Below are positions 21,794 through 30,730 of a stretch of DNA of 35,996 nt, piece by piece. The stretch comes from Pseudonocardia acidicola. Its GTDB lineage: Bacteria > Actinomycetota > Actinomycetes > Mycobacteriales > Pseudonocardiaceae. Every line of letters begins with the position of its first letter. Within the stretch, counting starts at the first letter, position 1. Under the pieces are notes generated by a model. That model worked only from the letters and a program-made list of their open reading frames with translations. It was not told where the DNA came from and searched no databases. Position numbers and translations under genes: made by a program. The DNA lies in assembly GCF_012911935.1 (NCBI RefSeq), contig NZ_JAAXLA010000072.1, forward strand, positions 1 to 35,996. The letters run 5' to 3'.

Positions 21794-24052
21794 GTGGATC
21801 TGACCGCGTGGCTGCGCCGACGCGACCCGGGCCTCGCCATCACCCGGCGGGCGATCCGGGTCGGGGCCGCCGCCTGCGCCGCGTTCTTCCTCGGCCGCTA
21901 CGGGCTGGGCTCTCCGACGGTCGCGACGTACGCGGTGTTCGGGGTGATCGCGCTCGGTGCGCTGTCCGACGTCTCCGGGCCGCCCCGGCAGCGCACCCGC
22001 ACCCTGCTGGGCTGTTTCGCCGCCGGCGCAGTGCTGGTCACGCTCGGCACGCTGCTCGCCGTCAACACCTGGGCGGCGGTGGCCGGAATGCTGGTCGTCG
22101 GGTTCGTGGTGGCGTTCGCGGCCGCGGGCGGGCCACGGGTCACCGGCGTCGCGAGCGGCGTGCACCTGTTCTACATCCTGCCGTGCTTCCCGCCCTACCA
22201 ACCCGAGACGCTGCCGCAGCGGCTGCTCGGGCTGGCCATCGGCGTCGGGCTGCTGGCCGTGGCCGACCGGGTGCTGCTGCCCGACCCCGGACCGCCCGGG
22301 TTCCGGACCCGGTTGGCCGAGGTCGCCGACCGGGTCGCGGCCTTCCTGTCCGCGCTGCTGGACGAACCCACCGGGACGCCGCGGTGGGCCGACGCGCTGG
22401 AACGACGCCGCGAGGACGCCCGGCCGTTCATCGAGAAGCTCCGGCTCGGCGGGTTGCCGCTGGCCGAACGCCCGGCCGGGCCGAGCGCGCGCGATCGTGG
22501 CCTGACCCAGGCGGCCCAGGCACTGCGGGCACTGCACGACGGGCTGGGCGCGATCGTCGGCGCGGTCGCCTCCCGCGAACCCGCCCCCGCTCCCGAGCTC
22601 GTGGCCGAGGTGCGGGCGACGCTCGGGGTGGTCGCCGCGTCGCTCGACCAGGTGCGGGCCGCGCTGCGCGACGTGGGGCCGCCGCCGGAGCTCGCCGCGG
22701 TGGACGCCGCGATCGTCGCCGACGACGACCGGCGGATACGCCGGCTGAGCACGACCGACCGTGCCGCGGACCTGCTGCCGGGTGCACCGTTGCGGGTCGC
22801 GGTGCAGGAGGCGGTGCTCGCCCAACGCACCCTGGTGCTGGCCGCCCGGGCCGGGCTGGGCGTGCCGGAGCCGGTCGTCGCCGCCGCGGACACGGCGCCG
22901 GGCGGGCAGTTCTGGTACGTCCGCGCCGGCCCGGTCGAGCTGTGGTGGCGGCGGCTGCGCTGCCACCTGACATTTCGCTCGGTCTACCTGCAGAACGCGG
23001 TCCGGCTGGCCGTCGGTCTCGCGCTGGCCCGGCTGGTGGCCGGCGAGTTCGCGCTGTCCCACGGGTTCTGGGTGCTGCTGGCGACGCTGAGCCTGATGCG
23101 CACATCGGCCGTCGCCACCCGATCCGCGCTGGCCCCGGCCTTTCTCGGCACCGTCGTGGGTGCGCTGGTCGCGGGCGGGTTGCTGTTCGTGGCCGGCCCG
23201 CAGAGCGTGCTCTACGCGGTCCTGTTCCCGATCGTGCTGGTCGGGGGGTTGGTCGCCGGCCCGCTGTTCGGTCCCGCGGTGGGGCAGGCACTGTTCACGA
23301 TTCTGGTGGCGGTGCTGTTCGCGCAGCTGGCGCCGGCCAGCTGGTCGCTGGCCGGCGCCCGGGTGCTCGACGTGGTCGCCGGCGGGCTGATCGGAGTGCT
23401 GATCGGTGTCGCGATATACCCGCGCGGCGGCCGCGGGGAGGTCCGGCGGGAAGCCGCCCGGTGCCTGCGGGCGGGCGCGGACCGCATCGAGCAGACCGTC
23501 GGGCTGCTGGCGGGGGGGCCTCCGGCAGGGGGTGCGCCGGAGGACCTCGACGGACGCGGGCTGCTGGTGCTGTTCGACGCGAGCTACGCGCAGTACCGCT
23601 CGGAGCCGCGCGCCGGCCCACCCGACCCGGTCGACTGGCTGGCCGTGCTCGGCGCCGCGCACCGGCTCGACCGTGGGGCGGCCGCGCTGCAGCGGCGCTT
23701 CCCCGAGCCCACGCCGTCGCCGTGGCCGCAGGTGGCCGTGGGGATGCGGGCGGCCGGGCACGAGGTCGCCGACAACTACCGGGTGCTGGCCGACGAGCTG
23801 GCCCGGGACATGCTGCCGGCGCCCGCACCGGCCGCTGCCGGCACGCCGGACTGGGTGACGGCGATGGTGCGCAGCCCGGACCGGGCCGCCCACCCGGACG
23901 CCGCGCTGCGGGTGGTCGACGCCTGGGGCTGGCTGAGCTGGCTGCTCGACGACCTGCGACAGGTCAGCGGCGGGGCTGCGCCGCAGCACAGCCCCGCCGC
24001 ACCGCGATCGAGATCAGGTCAGCACGGCCTGGATGTCGATGTCGATCCGTAG
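21794..24052 (+). CDS. FUSC-family membrane protein (aromatic acid exporter type)
   Basis: The 752-residue protein has two membrane blocks: about residues 20-165 (starting RVGAAACAAFFLGRYGLG) and about 395-540 (starting NAVRLAVGLALARLVAGEFA). A helical cytoplasmic domain lies between them and a cytoplasmic end follows. This internal repeat of about six-segment blocks separated by soluble helices is the FUSC/AaeB-like arrangement; relatives export aromatic acids or related compounds. The second block has FALSHGFWVLLATLSLMRTS, the family's best conserved motif. The start is the GTG at 21794. The stop region overlaps the convergent YceI gene by 39 bases. The substrate is unknown. Confidence 0.85.
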   Translation: MDLTAWLRRRDPGLAITRRAIRVGAAACAAFFLGRYGLGSPTVATYAVFGVIALGALSDVSGPPRQRTRTLLGCFAAGAVLVTLGTLLAVNTWAAVAGMLVVGFVVAFAAAGGPRVTGVASGVHLFYILPCFPPYQPETLPQRLLGLAIGVGLLAVADRVLLPDPGPPGFRTRLAEVADRVAAFLSALLDEPTGTPRWADALERRREDARPFIEKLRLGGLPLAERPAGPSARDRGLTQAAQALRALHDGLGAIVGAVASREPAPAPELVAEVRATLGVVAASLDQVRAALRDVGPPPELAAVDAAIVADDDRRIRRLSTTDRAADLLPGAPLRVAVQEAVLAQRTLVLAARAGLGVPEPVVAAADTAPGGQFWYVRAGPVELWWRRLRCHLTFRSVYLQNAVRLAVGLALARLVAGEFALSHGFWVLLATLSLMRTSAVATRSALAPAFLGTVVGALVAGGLLFVAGPQSVLYAVLFPIVLVGGLVAGPLFGPAVGQALFTILVAVLFAQLAPASWSLAGARVLDVVAGGLIGVLIGVAIYPRGGRGEVRREAARCLRAGADRIEQTVGLLAGGPPAGGAPEDLDGRGLLVLFDASYAQYRSEPRAGPPDPVDWLAVLGAAHRLDRGAAALQRRFPEPTPSPWPQVAVGMRAAGHEVADNYRVLADELARDMLPAPAPAAAGTPDWVTAMVRSPDRAAHPDAALRVVDAWGWLSWLLDDLRQVSGGAAPQHSPAAPRSRSGQHGLDVDVDP

Positions 24053-24820
24053 CGTCCGGCCGACCGCGAGCACCCCGGCCAGCACCGACTGGTTCCAGCT
24101 GATGGCGAAGTCGTCCCGGGACAACTCGGTGGTGGCCGAGAACGCGGCCCGGGTGCCGCCCCACAGGTCCGGCCCGGTGCCCCGGTAGGTCACGTCCAGC
24201 GACACCGGTGCGCTCACGCCCTTGAGCGCGAGCACGCCGTCGACCCGCCAGTGCTCCGGGTCGATGCGGTACAGGCCGTCGCTCTTGTAGCGGATCTCCG
24301 GGAACCGGGTGACGTCGAGGAAGTCCGGGCTGCGCAGGTGCTCGTCGCGGGCGTCGTCGTCGGAGTCGACGCCCGCCGGGTCGATCAGCACCTCGACCGA
24401 GCTGTTCTCCAGCGGGTCGGCCACCTGGATCTGGCCGGAGAACCGGCGCAGCCGGCCGCGGATCCGGCTCATGCCCAGGTGCAGTGCCGTCGCGCCGATG
24501 CTGGAGTGCGCCTGGTCGATGCGCCACGTGCCCGGGGTCGGCAGCACCCGGCCGCCGACGCGGGGCAGCGCGACCACGCCCATCGCGGCCGGCGCGCCGG
24601 CCGGCACCACGACCGTGCGGGCCGCGGGCTCGTGGCCCGCCGCCGCGACGATCACGGTGTAGGAACCGGTCGCCAGCCCGTCGAGGACGAACCCGCCGTC
24701 GTCGCGGGTGGTGGCCCGGCCCCGCTGCACTCCCGTCCCGTCGATCACGGTCAGGGTCCCGCCCGGCACCGGCCAGCCGTCCGGGGTGGTCAGCCGGCCC
24801 GTGATGACCCCGGCGCTCAC
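24014..24820 (-). CDS. YceI-family lipocalin-like protein with N-terminal carboxypeptidase-regulatory-like domain
   Basis: The product has 268 residues. Residues 1-90 form a carboxypeptidase-regulatory-like beta sandwich (ITGRLTTPDGWPVPGGTLTV, DDGGFVLDGLATGSYTVIVA). Residues 95-268 are a YceI barrel (GTWRIDQAHSSIGATALHLG, FPEIRYKSDGLY, FAISWNQ), a fold that binds long isoprenoid or lipid chains. No signal peptide is seen, unlike E. coli YceI, so it probably acts in the cytoplasm. Its GTG start overlaps the exporter stop (GTGA). The N-terminal domain resembles the three repeats at the exporter's C-terminus, suggesting that the two proteins share a partner or ligand. Confidence 0.87.
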   Translation of the reverse strand: MSAGVITGRLTTPDGWPVPGGTLTVIDGTGVQRGRATTRDDGGFVLDGLATGSYTVIVAAAGHEPAARTVVVPAGAPAAMGVVALPRVGGRVLPTPGTWRIDQAHSSIGATALHLGMSRIRGRLRRFSGQIQVADPLENSSVEVLIDPAGVDSDDDARDEHLRSPDFLDVTRFPEIRYKSDGLYRIDPEHWRVDGVLALKGVSAPVSLDVTYRGTGPDLWGGTRAAFSATTELSRDDFAISWNQSVLAGVLAVGRTLRIDIDIQAVLT

Positions 24821-27612
24821 CGGATACCTCCTGCATCGATCGAGGCTCCCGGGGTGGGCAGCCCTGGTTGTGTCAGTGCGTCGCCCTGTGGCGTGCCGGG
24901 GCCGGCCGTGCCGACGGTCGGTGCGGTGAAGGCGACCTGCGCCGTCGTCGCCCCACCCGCGGTGACCTGCACGACCGTCGCCACCGGCGCATACCCGCTG
25001 GCGGTGAGGGTGTAGGTGCCCTCGGCCAGGTCCTCGAACACGAACGAACCGTCGGCGTCGGTGACCGCGGATCCGACCACCGTCCCGTTCGGGTCGATCA
25101 AGGTGGCGAGCGCTTCGGCGATCCCACGGCCGCTGCTGGCCGCGGTGACGGTACCGAGCAGCCGGGCCCGGCGGGGCAGCTCGACGTCGCGGTCGGTGGT
25201 CGAGCCACTGGGGAGCAGCACGCTCACGGCGACCGGCTGGTACCCGGCGGCGGCCGCGGTCAGCGTGTACTGCCCGTCCGGGACGCCGATGACCTGGTAG
25301 CGGCCGAGCTCGTCGGCGACCGTGGCGGCCGCGACGTTGCCGCGCACGTCGATCAGGGTGATGGCGACGCCGGCGACCGCCCGGCTGCCGCCCGCGGGGT
25401 CCGCGGTGTGGACCACGCCGCGCACGCCGCTCGCGCCGGTCAGGGTCACGTCGTGCCGGACCGGCCGGTCGGCCACCGCGACCATCGCGGCGTGCGGCTG
25501 GAAGGCGCCGGACGCGGCGACGACGAGGAAGGTGCCGCCGTGCGGGACCGGCAGCCGGTAGCTGCCGTCGGCCGCGGTGGCGGTGCGGGCCTCCTGCCGC
25601 CCGGCCGGGTCGGTCACCGTGACCACCGCGTCGGCCAGCCCGAGGCCGTCGGCCCGGTGCACCGTGCCGACGATCTCCGGGCCGGAGCCCGGCTCGGTCC
25701 CGAACGCGGCGGCGGGCGCCGCCGGGGTGGTCGGGACGTCGTCGGTCAGCAGTGCGTGCCGGCTGGTCGACGGGCCGTACCCGTTGCCGATGTGGCCGTT
25801 CCCGGCCTCACCGGCAGGGCCGGCCGGCGCGGCGGCGCCGACCAGGGCGGGCTCGTGGGCGTACAGCTGCTGGGTCCGCTCGATCTCGGTGGCCGGGCTG
25901 GTCACCGCGCCGGGTGCGGGCGGCATCTCGGCCTCCTCGGCGGCACGGGCCTGGACGCCCGACATGGTGCGCAGCGGGAGCTCCTTGATGAACAGCACCA
26001 GCACGAACGCGAGCGCCAGGACGAGCGCCACGATGAGGAACGTCAGCGTCATCGAGTCGGCGAAGCCGACGAGGAACGGCCGGGCGAGCCGCGCGTCGAT
26101 GTGCTGCAGGAACGACGAGTCGTTGAGCACCCCGGAGCTGTCGGCGCCACCGCCGCCGTTCAGCGCGTTCAGCACCGGCGCGTTCGCCGGGTTCGCGCGC
26201 ACCGCGGGGTCGGACAGCGCCGACTGGAAGTCGGGTGTGCCCACCGCGGCGCGGAACGCGTTGGCGATCTTGTCCGGGACCGTGCTGAACACCACGGACA
26301 GGAAGATCGCGGTGCCCAGTGTGCCGCCGAGCTGGCGGAAGAAGGTCGCCGACGCCGTGGCGACGCCCATGTCACGGGCCGGGACCGCGTTCTGCACGGC
26401 CAGCACCAGGGTCTGCATGCACGACCCGAGCCCGAGGCCGAACAGCGCCATGTAGAGGTCGAGCTCCCACAGCGGGATGTCCACGCTGACCCGGAAGTGC
26501 ATGAGCAGCATCGCGCCGACCATGAGCAGGGTGCCGATGACCGGGAAGATCTTGTAGTGGCCGGTCCGTGCGGTGATCTGCCCGGAGATGATCGAGGCGA
26601 CCATGATGCCGGCGACCAGCGGCAGCATCAGGAAGCCGGACTCGGTCGGGCTGGCGCCGTGCACGATCTGCAGGAACTGCGGCAGCAGCGCGATGCCGCC
26701 GAACATGCCCATACCGATGACGACACCGGCCAGGCTGGTCAGGGTGAAGACGCGGTTGCGGAACAGCCGCAGCGGGATCAGGGCGTCGTCGCCGTAGGCG
26801 CGCTCGGCCACCAGCCACAGCAGGAAGCCGACCAGCCCGATCACATAGCAGATGACGGCCTTGGAGGAGCCCCAACCCCAGTCGCGGCCCTGCTCGGCCA
26901 CGATCAGCAGCGGCACCAGGCAGACGGCCAGCGCCACGGCCCCGGGCCAGTCGATGCGGTGCGGGCGCGGGGTGTGCGGGACGTTGAGCACCTTGGCCAC
27001 GACGATGAGCGCGACCGCACCGATCGGCACGTTGACCAGGAAGATCCAGCGCCAGCCGTCGAGCCCGAGGATGGTCTGCTGGCCGGAGAGCACGCCGCCG
27101 ATGACCGGACCGAGCACGCTGGACGTGCCGAACACCGCGAGGATGTAGCCCTGGTACCGGGCCCGCTCACGGGGCGGCACGATGTCGCCCAGGATGGTCA
27201 GCGCGAGCGAGAACAGGCCACCGGCGCCGAGTCCCTGCACCGCCCGGAACGAAGCCAGCTGGTACATCGACTGCGAGAACGTGCACATGATCGACCCGAT
27301 CAGGAAGATCGAGATCGCGGTGAGGAACAGCGGCTTGCGGCCGTAGATGTCCGACAGCTTGCCGTACAGCGGGGTGCTGATCGTCCCCGTGATGAGGAAC
27401 GCCGTGGTGGCCCAGGCCTGCAGGCTCAGCCCGCTCAGGTCGTCGGCGATGGTGCGGATCGCCGTCGAGACGACGGTCTGGTCCAGAGCGGCCAGGAACA
27501 TGCCCAGCGCCAGGCCGACCAGGATCGTGAGAATCTGGCGGTGGCTCAGTTCCCCCGATCCCCGTTCCTGGGCTGGGGCCTCCATTGGTCTGGTGGCAGC
27601 CTCGGTGGACAT
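24817..27612 (-). CDS. DHA2-type MFS exporter with three C-terminal carboxypeptidase-regulatory-like domains
   Basis: The product has 931 residues. Residues 25-560 form a 14-segment drug:H+ antiporter-2 transporter: LDQTVVSTAIRTIADDL (family motif), YGKLSDIYGRKPLF (motif A), and FGTSSVLGPVIGGVLSGQ (motif C). A large loop lies between the last segments (PDKIANAFRAA to LQHIDARLARP). After a linker of about 90 residues come three beta-sandwich repeats (starting near EIVGTVHRADG, GVRGVVHTADP, ARLLGTVTAAS), each with a DGSYRLP/LGRYQVI/DGSFVFEDL core. The tail is predicted cytoplasmic, unusual for this domain, which is mostly extracellular elsewhere. The ATG at 27612 shares a base with the MarR stop (TGATG). 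It likely exports a toxic compound sensed by the MarR protein. Confidence 0.9.
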   Translation of the reverse strand: MSTEAATRPMEAPAQERGSGELSHRQILTILVGLALGMFLAALDQTVVSTAIRTIADDLSGLSLQAWATTAFLITGTISTPLYGKLSDIYGRKPLFLTAISIFLIGSIMCTFSQSMYQLASFRAVQGLGAGGLFSLALTILGDIVPPRERARYQGYILAVFGTSSVLGPVIGGVLSGQQTILGLDGWRWIFLVNVPIGAVALIVVAKVLNVPHTPRPHRIDWPGAVALAVCLVPLLIVAEQGRDWGWGSSKAVICYVIGLVGFLLWLVAERAYGDDALIPLRLFRNRVFTLTSLAGVVIGMGMFGGIALLPQFLQIVHGASPTESGFLMLPLVAGIMVASIISGQITARTGHYKIFPVIGTLLMVGAMLLMHFRVSVDIPLWELDLYMALFGLGLGSCMQTLVLAVQNAVPARDMGVATASATFFRQLGGTLGTAIFLSVVFSTVPDKIANAFRAAVGTPDFQSALSDPAVRANPANAPVLNALNGGGGADSSGVLNDSSFLQHIDARLARPFLVGFADSMTLTFLIVALVLALAFVLVLFIKELPLRTMSGVQARAAEEAEMPPAPGAVTSPATEIERTQQLYAHEPALVGAAAPAGPAGEAGNGHIGNGYGPSTSRHALLTDDVPTTPAAPAAAFGTEPGSGPEIVGTVHRADGLGLADAVVTVTDPAGRQEARTATAADGSYRLPVPHGGTFLVVAASGAFQPHAAMVAVADRPVRHDVTLTGASGVRGVVHTADPAGGSRAVAGVAITLIDVRGNVAAATVADELGRYQVIGVPDGQYTLTAAAAGYQPVAVSVLLPSGSTTDRDVELPRRARLLGTVTAASSGRGIAEALATLIDPNGTVVGSAVTDADGSFVFEDLAEGTYTLTASGYAPVATVVQVTAGGATTAQVAFTAPTVGTAGPGTPQGDALTQPGLPTPGASIDAGGIR

Positions 27613-28145
27613 CAGATTCCCCCTCCGGGCCGGTGCCCGGGGGCGGCCGGCAATTCGTGATGCTGGAAGTCGGTGACGAAGCGGCCGAGCAGTTCGGCCA
27701 GCTGGCGGCGTTGCTCCGGGGGCCAGTCGGCCATCGTCGAGGCGATCATCGCGGCCCGGCGGCGCCGGCTGAGCTCGAGCGCGCGGGCGCCCGCCTCGGT
27801 CGCTGCGAGCAGGCTGGCCCGGCCGTCGTCGGGATCGGCCCGCCGCTCCAGCAGGCCCGCCTTGACCAGGGCTGCGACCCGTCGGCTCACCGTGGACGGA
27901 TCGGCGCAGACTGCTTCGGCGACCTCGCCGGCTCGTTGCGGACCTTCCAGGGCGAGGTGGACGAGGACCTGGAAACTGGCCCGGTCCATGTCCTCGCCCC
28001 GGCCGATCCCGTCCTCGTCGCCCCGCCGGCCGGTGTGCCGCGTCGAGGCCCGCTGAACCAGGCGGATCAGCAGGGCCAGCTCGCGTGCAACGGTGTCGGC
28101 GACGTCGAGGTCATCGGAGGCGATCGCCTCCGTCTCACCCGCCAT
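27612..28145 (-). CDS. MarR-family repressor of the exporter operon
   Basis: This 177-residue regulator has the MarR winged helix in the middle: ASFQVLVHLALEGPQRAGEV, then DPSTVSRRVAALVKAGLLER and the wing RADPDDGRASLL. Helical dimerisation segments sit at both ends. It is first in a three-gene operon whose stop/start codons overlap (MarR-MFS TGATG, MFS-YceI GTGA), so it should control its own transcription. The ATG at 28145 has AGGAG five bases upstream. A perfect 17-bp palindrome 30-46 bases upstream is the probable binding site. Ligand binding usually releases such repressors; the ligand is unknown. Confidence 0.9.
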   Translation of the reverse strand: MAGETEAIASDDLDVADTVARELALLIRLVQRASTRHTGRRGDEDGIGRGEDMDRASFQVLVHLALEGPQRAGEVAEAVCADPSTVSRRVAALVKAGLLERRADPDDGRASLLAATEAGARALELSRRRRAAMIASTMADWPPEQRRQLAELLGRFVTDFQHHELPAAPGHRPGGGI

Positions 28146-28174
28146 GGCTGCTCCTGGACGTCTTTACTTTGACT

Positions 28175-28191
28175 TTGCGTGTATCACGCAA
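28175..28191. promoter_or_regulatory. 17-bp palindromic operator of the MarR operon
   Basis: TTGCGTG (28175-28181) and CACGCAA (28185-28191) are perfect complements around TAT. On the minus strand the palindrome overlaps the likely -35 of the marR promoter, so binding would block transcription. Confidence 0.7.
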
Positions 28192-28344
28192 GAAGTTGCT
28201 GGGGACAACCATGGACCTGTGCGGGTGAATCGGCAAGTCGATATTGATCGTCAGCCGGTGAGTTGGATCACGCAAGGCGGTGAGTACCCCTCGAAAAGGG
28301 GGTGAATCCCGCCCCCGTGGTGACGCGGAGTCCGCCCCCACCCC

Positions 28345-28388
28345 GCGAGTCGCCCTCTTCGGGACGGCGAGTCGCCCTGTTCGGGAGG
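28345..28388. repeat. two tandem 22-bp units (GCGAGTCG repeat), array 2
   Basis: The two units start at 28345 and 28367, both GCGAGTCGCCCT followed by CTTCGGGACG or GTTCGGGAGG. The period and core equal those of array 1 at 4598-4663. A possible degenerate unit precedes them at 28323. Confidence 0.7.
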
Positions 28389-28446
28389 GCTGGGGCGCCG
28401 ATCCGCTACCCGCAGTGCGGCGTGTCGCCCCTTTATCGTGTCCCTC

Positions 28447-28752
28447 ATGTCCTTCATGTCCCTCGACGACGCCGCGGACCGGCCCCGCCGGATCCAGCTG
28501 CGCCGGACGAAGGGCTGGCGCAAGCCGGCCGGCGCGATCGTCGTCGCCCGGCCGGGGCGGTGGGGCAACCCGTTCTCCGTCGTCGAACTGGGGCGTGCCG
28601 AGGCGATCGCCGCGCACCGCCGCTGGCTGCTGTCCCGGCCGGAACTGCTCGCCGCGGTCCGTCGTGAGCTCGCCGGCCACGATCTCGCCTGCTGGTGCCC
28701 GCTCACCGAGGCGTGCCACGCCGACACCCTGATCGAGCTGGCCAACGGGTGA
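28447..28752 (+). CDS. DUF4326 domain protein
   Basis: The product has 101 residues. It matches DUF4326: RRIQLRRTKGWRKPAGAIVV, the motif RWGNPFSVVELGRAEAI, and the end GHDLACWCPLTEACHADTLI with a CxC...CHAD arrangement that may bind metal. The biochemical role of this family is not known to me; such proteins occur in phages and bacterial chromosomes. The ATG at 28447 is favoured because a TATCGT -10 box ends eight bases earlier (leaderless). GTG 28438 and ATG 28456 are alternatives. The P450 gene follows after 34 bases and may be co-transcribed, though no functional link is evident. Confidence 0.82.
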   Translation: MSFMSLDDAADRPRRIQLRRTKGWRKPAGAIVVARPGRWGNPFSVVELGRAEAIAAHRRWLLSRPELLAAVRRELAGHDLACWCPLTEACHADTLIELANG

Positions 28753-28786
28753 CCGCGTCGGCTTACGATGCGCGCAGGGAGGCACC

Positions 28787-30058
28787 GTGGCCGATGACGT
28801 CCTGACCGCCGCCAGCGGGATCGCCGGGGTCCCGAACGTGTTCGACCCGCGGATCTTCGCCCGCGGCGTACCCCACGACGAGCTGCGGCGGCTGCGCGAC
28901 GAGCACCCGGTCTGCTGGCAGCACGAGCACGAGGTCGGCATCTGGCCGCCCGGCCCGGGGTACTGGGCGGTGACCCGCTACGACGACGTCCGGCACGTGC
29001 TGCGCAGTCCGGAGGACTTCTCCTCGTCGCTGGGCGCCACCCAGATTCGCGACCCCGATCCGGCCGACCTGCCGTTCATCCGCCGGATGATCCTCAACAT
29101 GGACCCGCCCGAACAGGCGCGGATCCGGCGGCTGGTCACCGGTGCGTTCACCCGGCGTCGGCTCGAGCGGTTCACCGACACGATCACCGAGCGCGCCCGG
29201 GGGCTGCTCGACGCCGTCGCCCCGGCGGAGGGCTGCGACCTGCCCGCCGACGTCACCGACGACTTCCCCCTGATGAACCTCGCCGACCTGCTCGGCGTGC
29301 CGGCCGCCGACCGGGCGCTGCTGCTGGAGTGGACCAACCGGGTGATCGGCTACCAGGACCCCGAACACGCCGCGGTGGTCCGCGACGCTCAAGGTCGGCC
29401 GGTGAACCCGCGGTCCCCGGCCGCCCTGGCCGACATGTTCGGCTACGCCGAGCAGTTCGCCGCCGACAAGCGCGCGCACCCGGCCGACGACGTGATGAGC
29501 GCCCTCGTCCAGGCCGAGGTGGACGGGGAGCGGCTGACCGACGCCGAGTTGAAGATGTTCTTCTTCCTGCTGGTCATCGCGGGCAACGACACCGTGCGCA
29601 GCGCGCTGCCCGGCGGGGTGCTCGCGCTCGTCGAGCACCCCGCGGCGTACGCGCGGTTGCGGGCCGAGCCGGATCTGCTGCCGTCCGCGATCGAGGAGAT
29701 GCTGCGCTGGCATCCGCCGGTGCTGACCTTCCGCCGCACCGCGACCCGGGACCTGACCCTGGCCGGTCAGGCCATCCGGGCCGGCGACAAGGTCGTCGTC
29801 TACCACGTGTCCGCGCACCGCGACGAGCGCCGCTTCCCCGACCCCGACACGTTCGACCTCGCGCGCGAGCCCAACGAGCACCTCGCCTTCGGCCAGGGCC
29901 CGCACCTGTGCCTGGGCGCCCAGTTCGCCCGACTGCAGATGCGGGTGTTCTTCACCGAGTTCCTCACCCGGCTCCCGCAGGTCGAGCCGGCCGGCCCGCC
30001 GCGCCGGCTGACGTCCAACTTCATCAACGGCATCAAGAGCCTGCCGCTGCGCTGGTGA
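28787..30058 (+). CDS. cytochrome P450
   Basis: This 423-residue heme monooxygenase is soluble, as usual in bacteria. The heme-binding signature is FGQGPHLCLGAQFARLQ with Cys375 as thiolate ligand. The I-helix oxygen-activation motif is LLVIAGNDTVRSA, the ExxR is in EEMLRWHPP, and the meander region is RFPDPDTFDLAREP. The AGN(D/E)T form of the I helix and the region around FRRTATRDL resemble the CYP124/125/142 group that hydroxylates lipid or sterol chains, but the substrate cannot be deduced. The GTG at 28787 has AGGGAGG five bases upstream. No ferredoxin or reductase gene is adjacent. A GGCCCC/GGGGCC palindrome (30078-30089) downstream may terminate it. Confidence 0.93.
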   Translation: MADDVLTAASGIAGVPNVFDPRIFARGVPHDELRRLRDEHPVCWQHEHEVGIWPPGPGYWAVTRYDDVRHVLRSPEDFSSSLGATQIRDPDPADLPFIRRMILNMDPPEQARIRRLVTGAFTRRRLERFTDTITERARGLLDAVAPAEGCDLPADVTDDFPLMNLADLLGVPAADRALLLEWTNRVIGYQDPEHAAVVRDAQGRPVNPRSPAALADMFGYAEQFAADKRAHPADDVMSALVQAEVDGERLTDAELKMFFFLLVIAGNDTVRSALPGGVLALVEHPAAYARLRAEPDLLPSAIEEMLRWHPPVLTFRRTATRDLTLAGQAIRAGDKVVVYHVSAHRDERRFPDPDTFDLAREPNEHLAFGQGPHLCLGAQFARLQMRVFFTEFLTRLPQVEPAGPPRRLTSNFINGIKSLPLRW

Positions 30059-30137
30059 CACGGGCGAGGGGATCCCCGGCCCCGGGGCCGCGCCCGGCCG
30101 CCACTAGTCTCTCCCGGGCACGACGGGGGGAGGCCAG

Positions 30138-30647
30138 GTGACGAGGATCGGCCGGACGATGGCGCTGTTCACGGTGGCGGGCTGCCTGGTGCTCGCCGGG
30201 TGCGCCCAGCCGGGACAGCTCGGCTCGCCCGCCCCGGCGACGACGGACCCGCCGCCCGCTCCCGCGGCCCCGCCGACCTCCCCGCCGCCCGCCGGTCCGG
30301 TCGAGGTCGGCGTCGGCACCGTCCAGGACCGGGTCTCGATCCGCACTCCCGGCCCTGCGGTGTTCTCGGTGCGCACCGTCGTGCTCGCGCCCGGCGCGAC
30401 GACGGGCTGGCACCGGCTCCCCGGCACGGAGATGTCGATCGTGAAGTCGGGCAGCATCAGCCTGCTCGAGGAGAACGCCTGCGATCCGGTCCGCTACGGG
30501 CCCGGCCAGGCCATGTTCGTCCGTGACGGGGTGCCGCACCTGGCCCGCAACGACGGCCCGGAGCCCGCGGAGCTCGTCGTCACCTCGCTGCTGGCCCCCG
30601 GCGCGCCCGAACGCGAGGACGTCCCACCGGCCTGCCCGGGGACGTAG
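30138..30647 (+). CDS. cupin-domain lipoprotein
   Basis: This 169-residue precursor has a short basic start, a hydrophobic core and the lipobox LVLAGC (Cys at about residue 22), so it should be lipid-anchored outside the membrane. A Pro/Ala/Thr linker (about 30-55) leads to a cupin barrel of about 100 residues: PGATTGWHRLPGTEMSIVKS (the His-containing motif 1 with a Glu), YGPGQAMFVRDGVPHLARND (motif 2, with the second His) and ELVVTSLLAP. Metal binding is plausible; the substrate is unknown. The GTG at 30138 has GGGGGGAGG about five bases upstream, and TAGTCT (30105-30110) is a possible -10. Confidence 0.82.
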   Translation: MTRIGRTMALFTVAGCLVLAGCAQPGQLGSPAPATTDPPPAPAAPPTSPPPAGPVEVGVGTVQDRVSIRTPGPAVFSVRTVVLAPGATTGWHRLPGTEMSIVKSGSISLLEENACDPVRYGPGQAMFVRDGVPHLARNDGPEPAELVVTSLLAPGAPEREDVPPACPGT

Positions 30648-30730
30648 CCACCGCGCGTCCCCCCTTCGAAGATCACCGTCGGATCGCCTGATGTGGGAAA
30701 GTGACGGTCGGGGATCGAGGAACGGCGGGG

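Larger units (their letters stand above)
28146..28446. promoter_or_regulatory. divergent intergenic region: MarR operator and promoters
   Basis: On the minus strand TTGCGT (in the operator) and a TAAAGA-like -10 fit a promoter for the marR operon. A second half-site, ATCACGCAAG (28267-28276), repeats the operator's right arm. CCCCT/AGGGG and GGGGG/CCCCC stems lie near 28287-28315, followed by a 22-bp repeat pair (28345-28388). TATCGT (28434-28439) is a probable -10 for a leaderless DUF4326 transcript. I see no gene here. Confidence 0.5.

Noticed and set aside
21005..23989. A 994-codon minus-strand open frame
   Set aside because: It is antisense to ogt and the FUSC gene, both of which have clear family motifs; the frame has shadow composition.
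24014..24052. Frameshift or misassembly where the FUSC and YceI genes overlap
   Set aside because: The genes are convergent, both keep normal ends, and a 39-base tail overlap is acceptable at this gene density.
24868..27660. A 930-codon plus-strand open frame
   Set aside because: It is antisense to the MFS exporter, with an extreme Arg/Gln/His/Asp composition and no recognisable fold; the minus-strand transporter is clearly the real gene.
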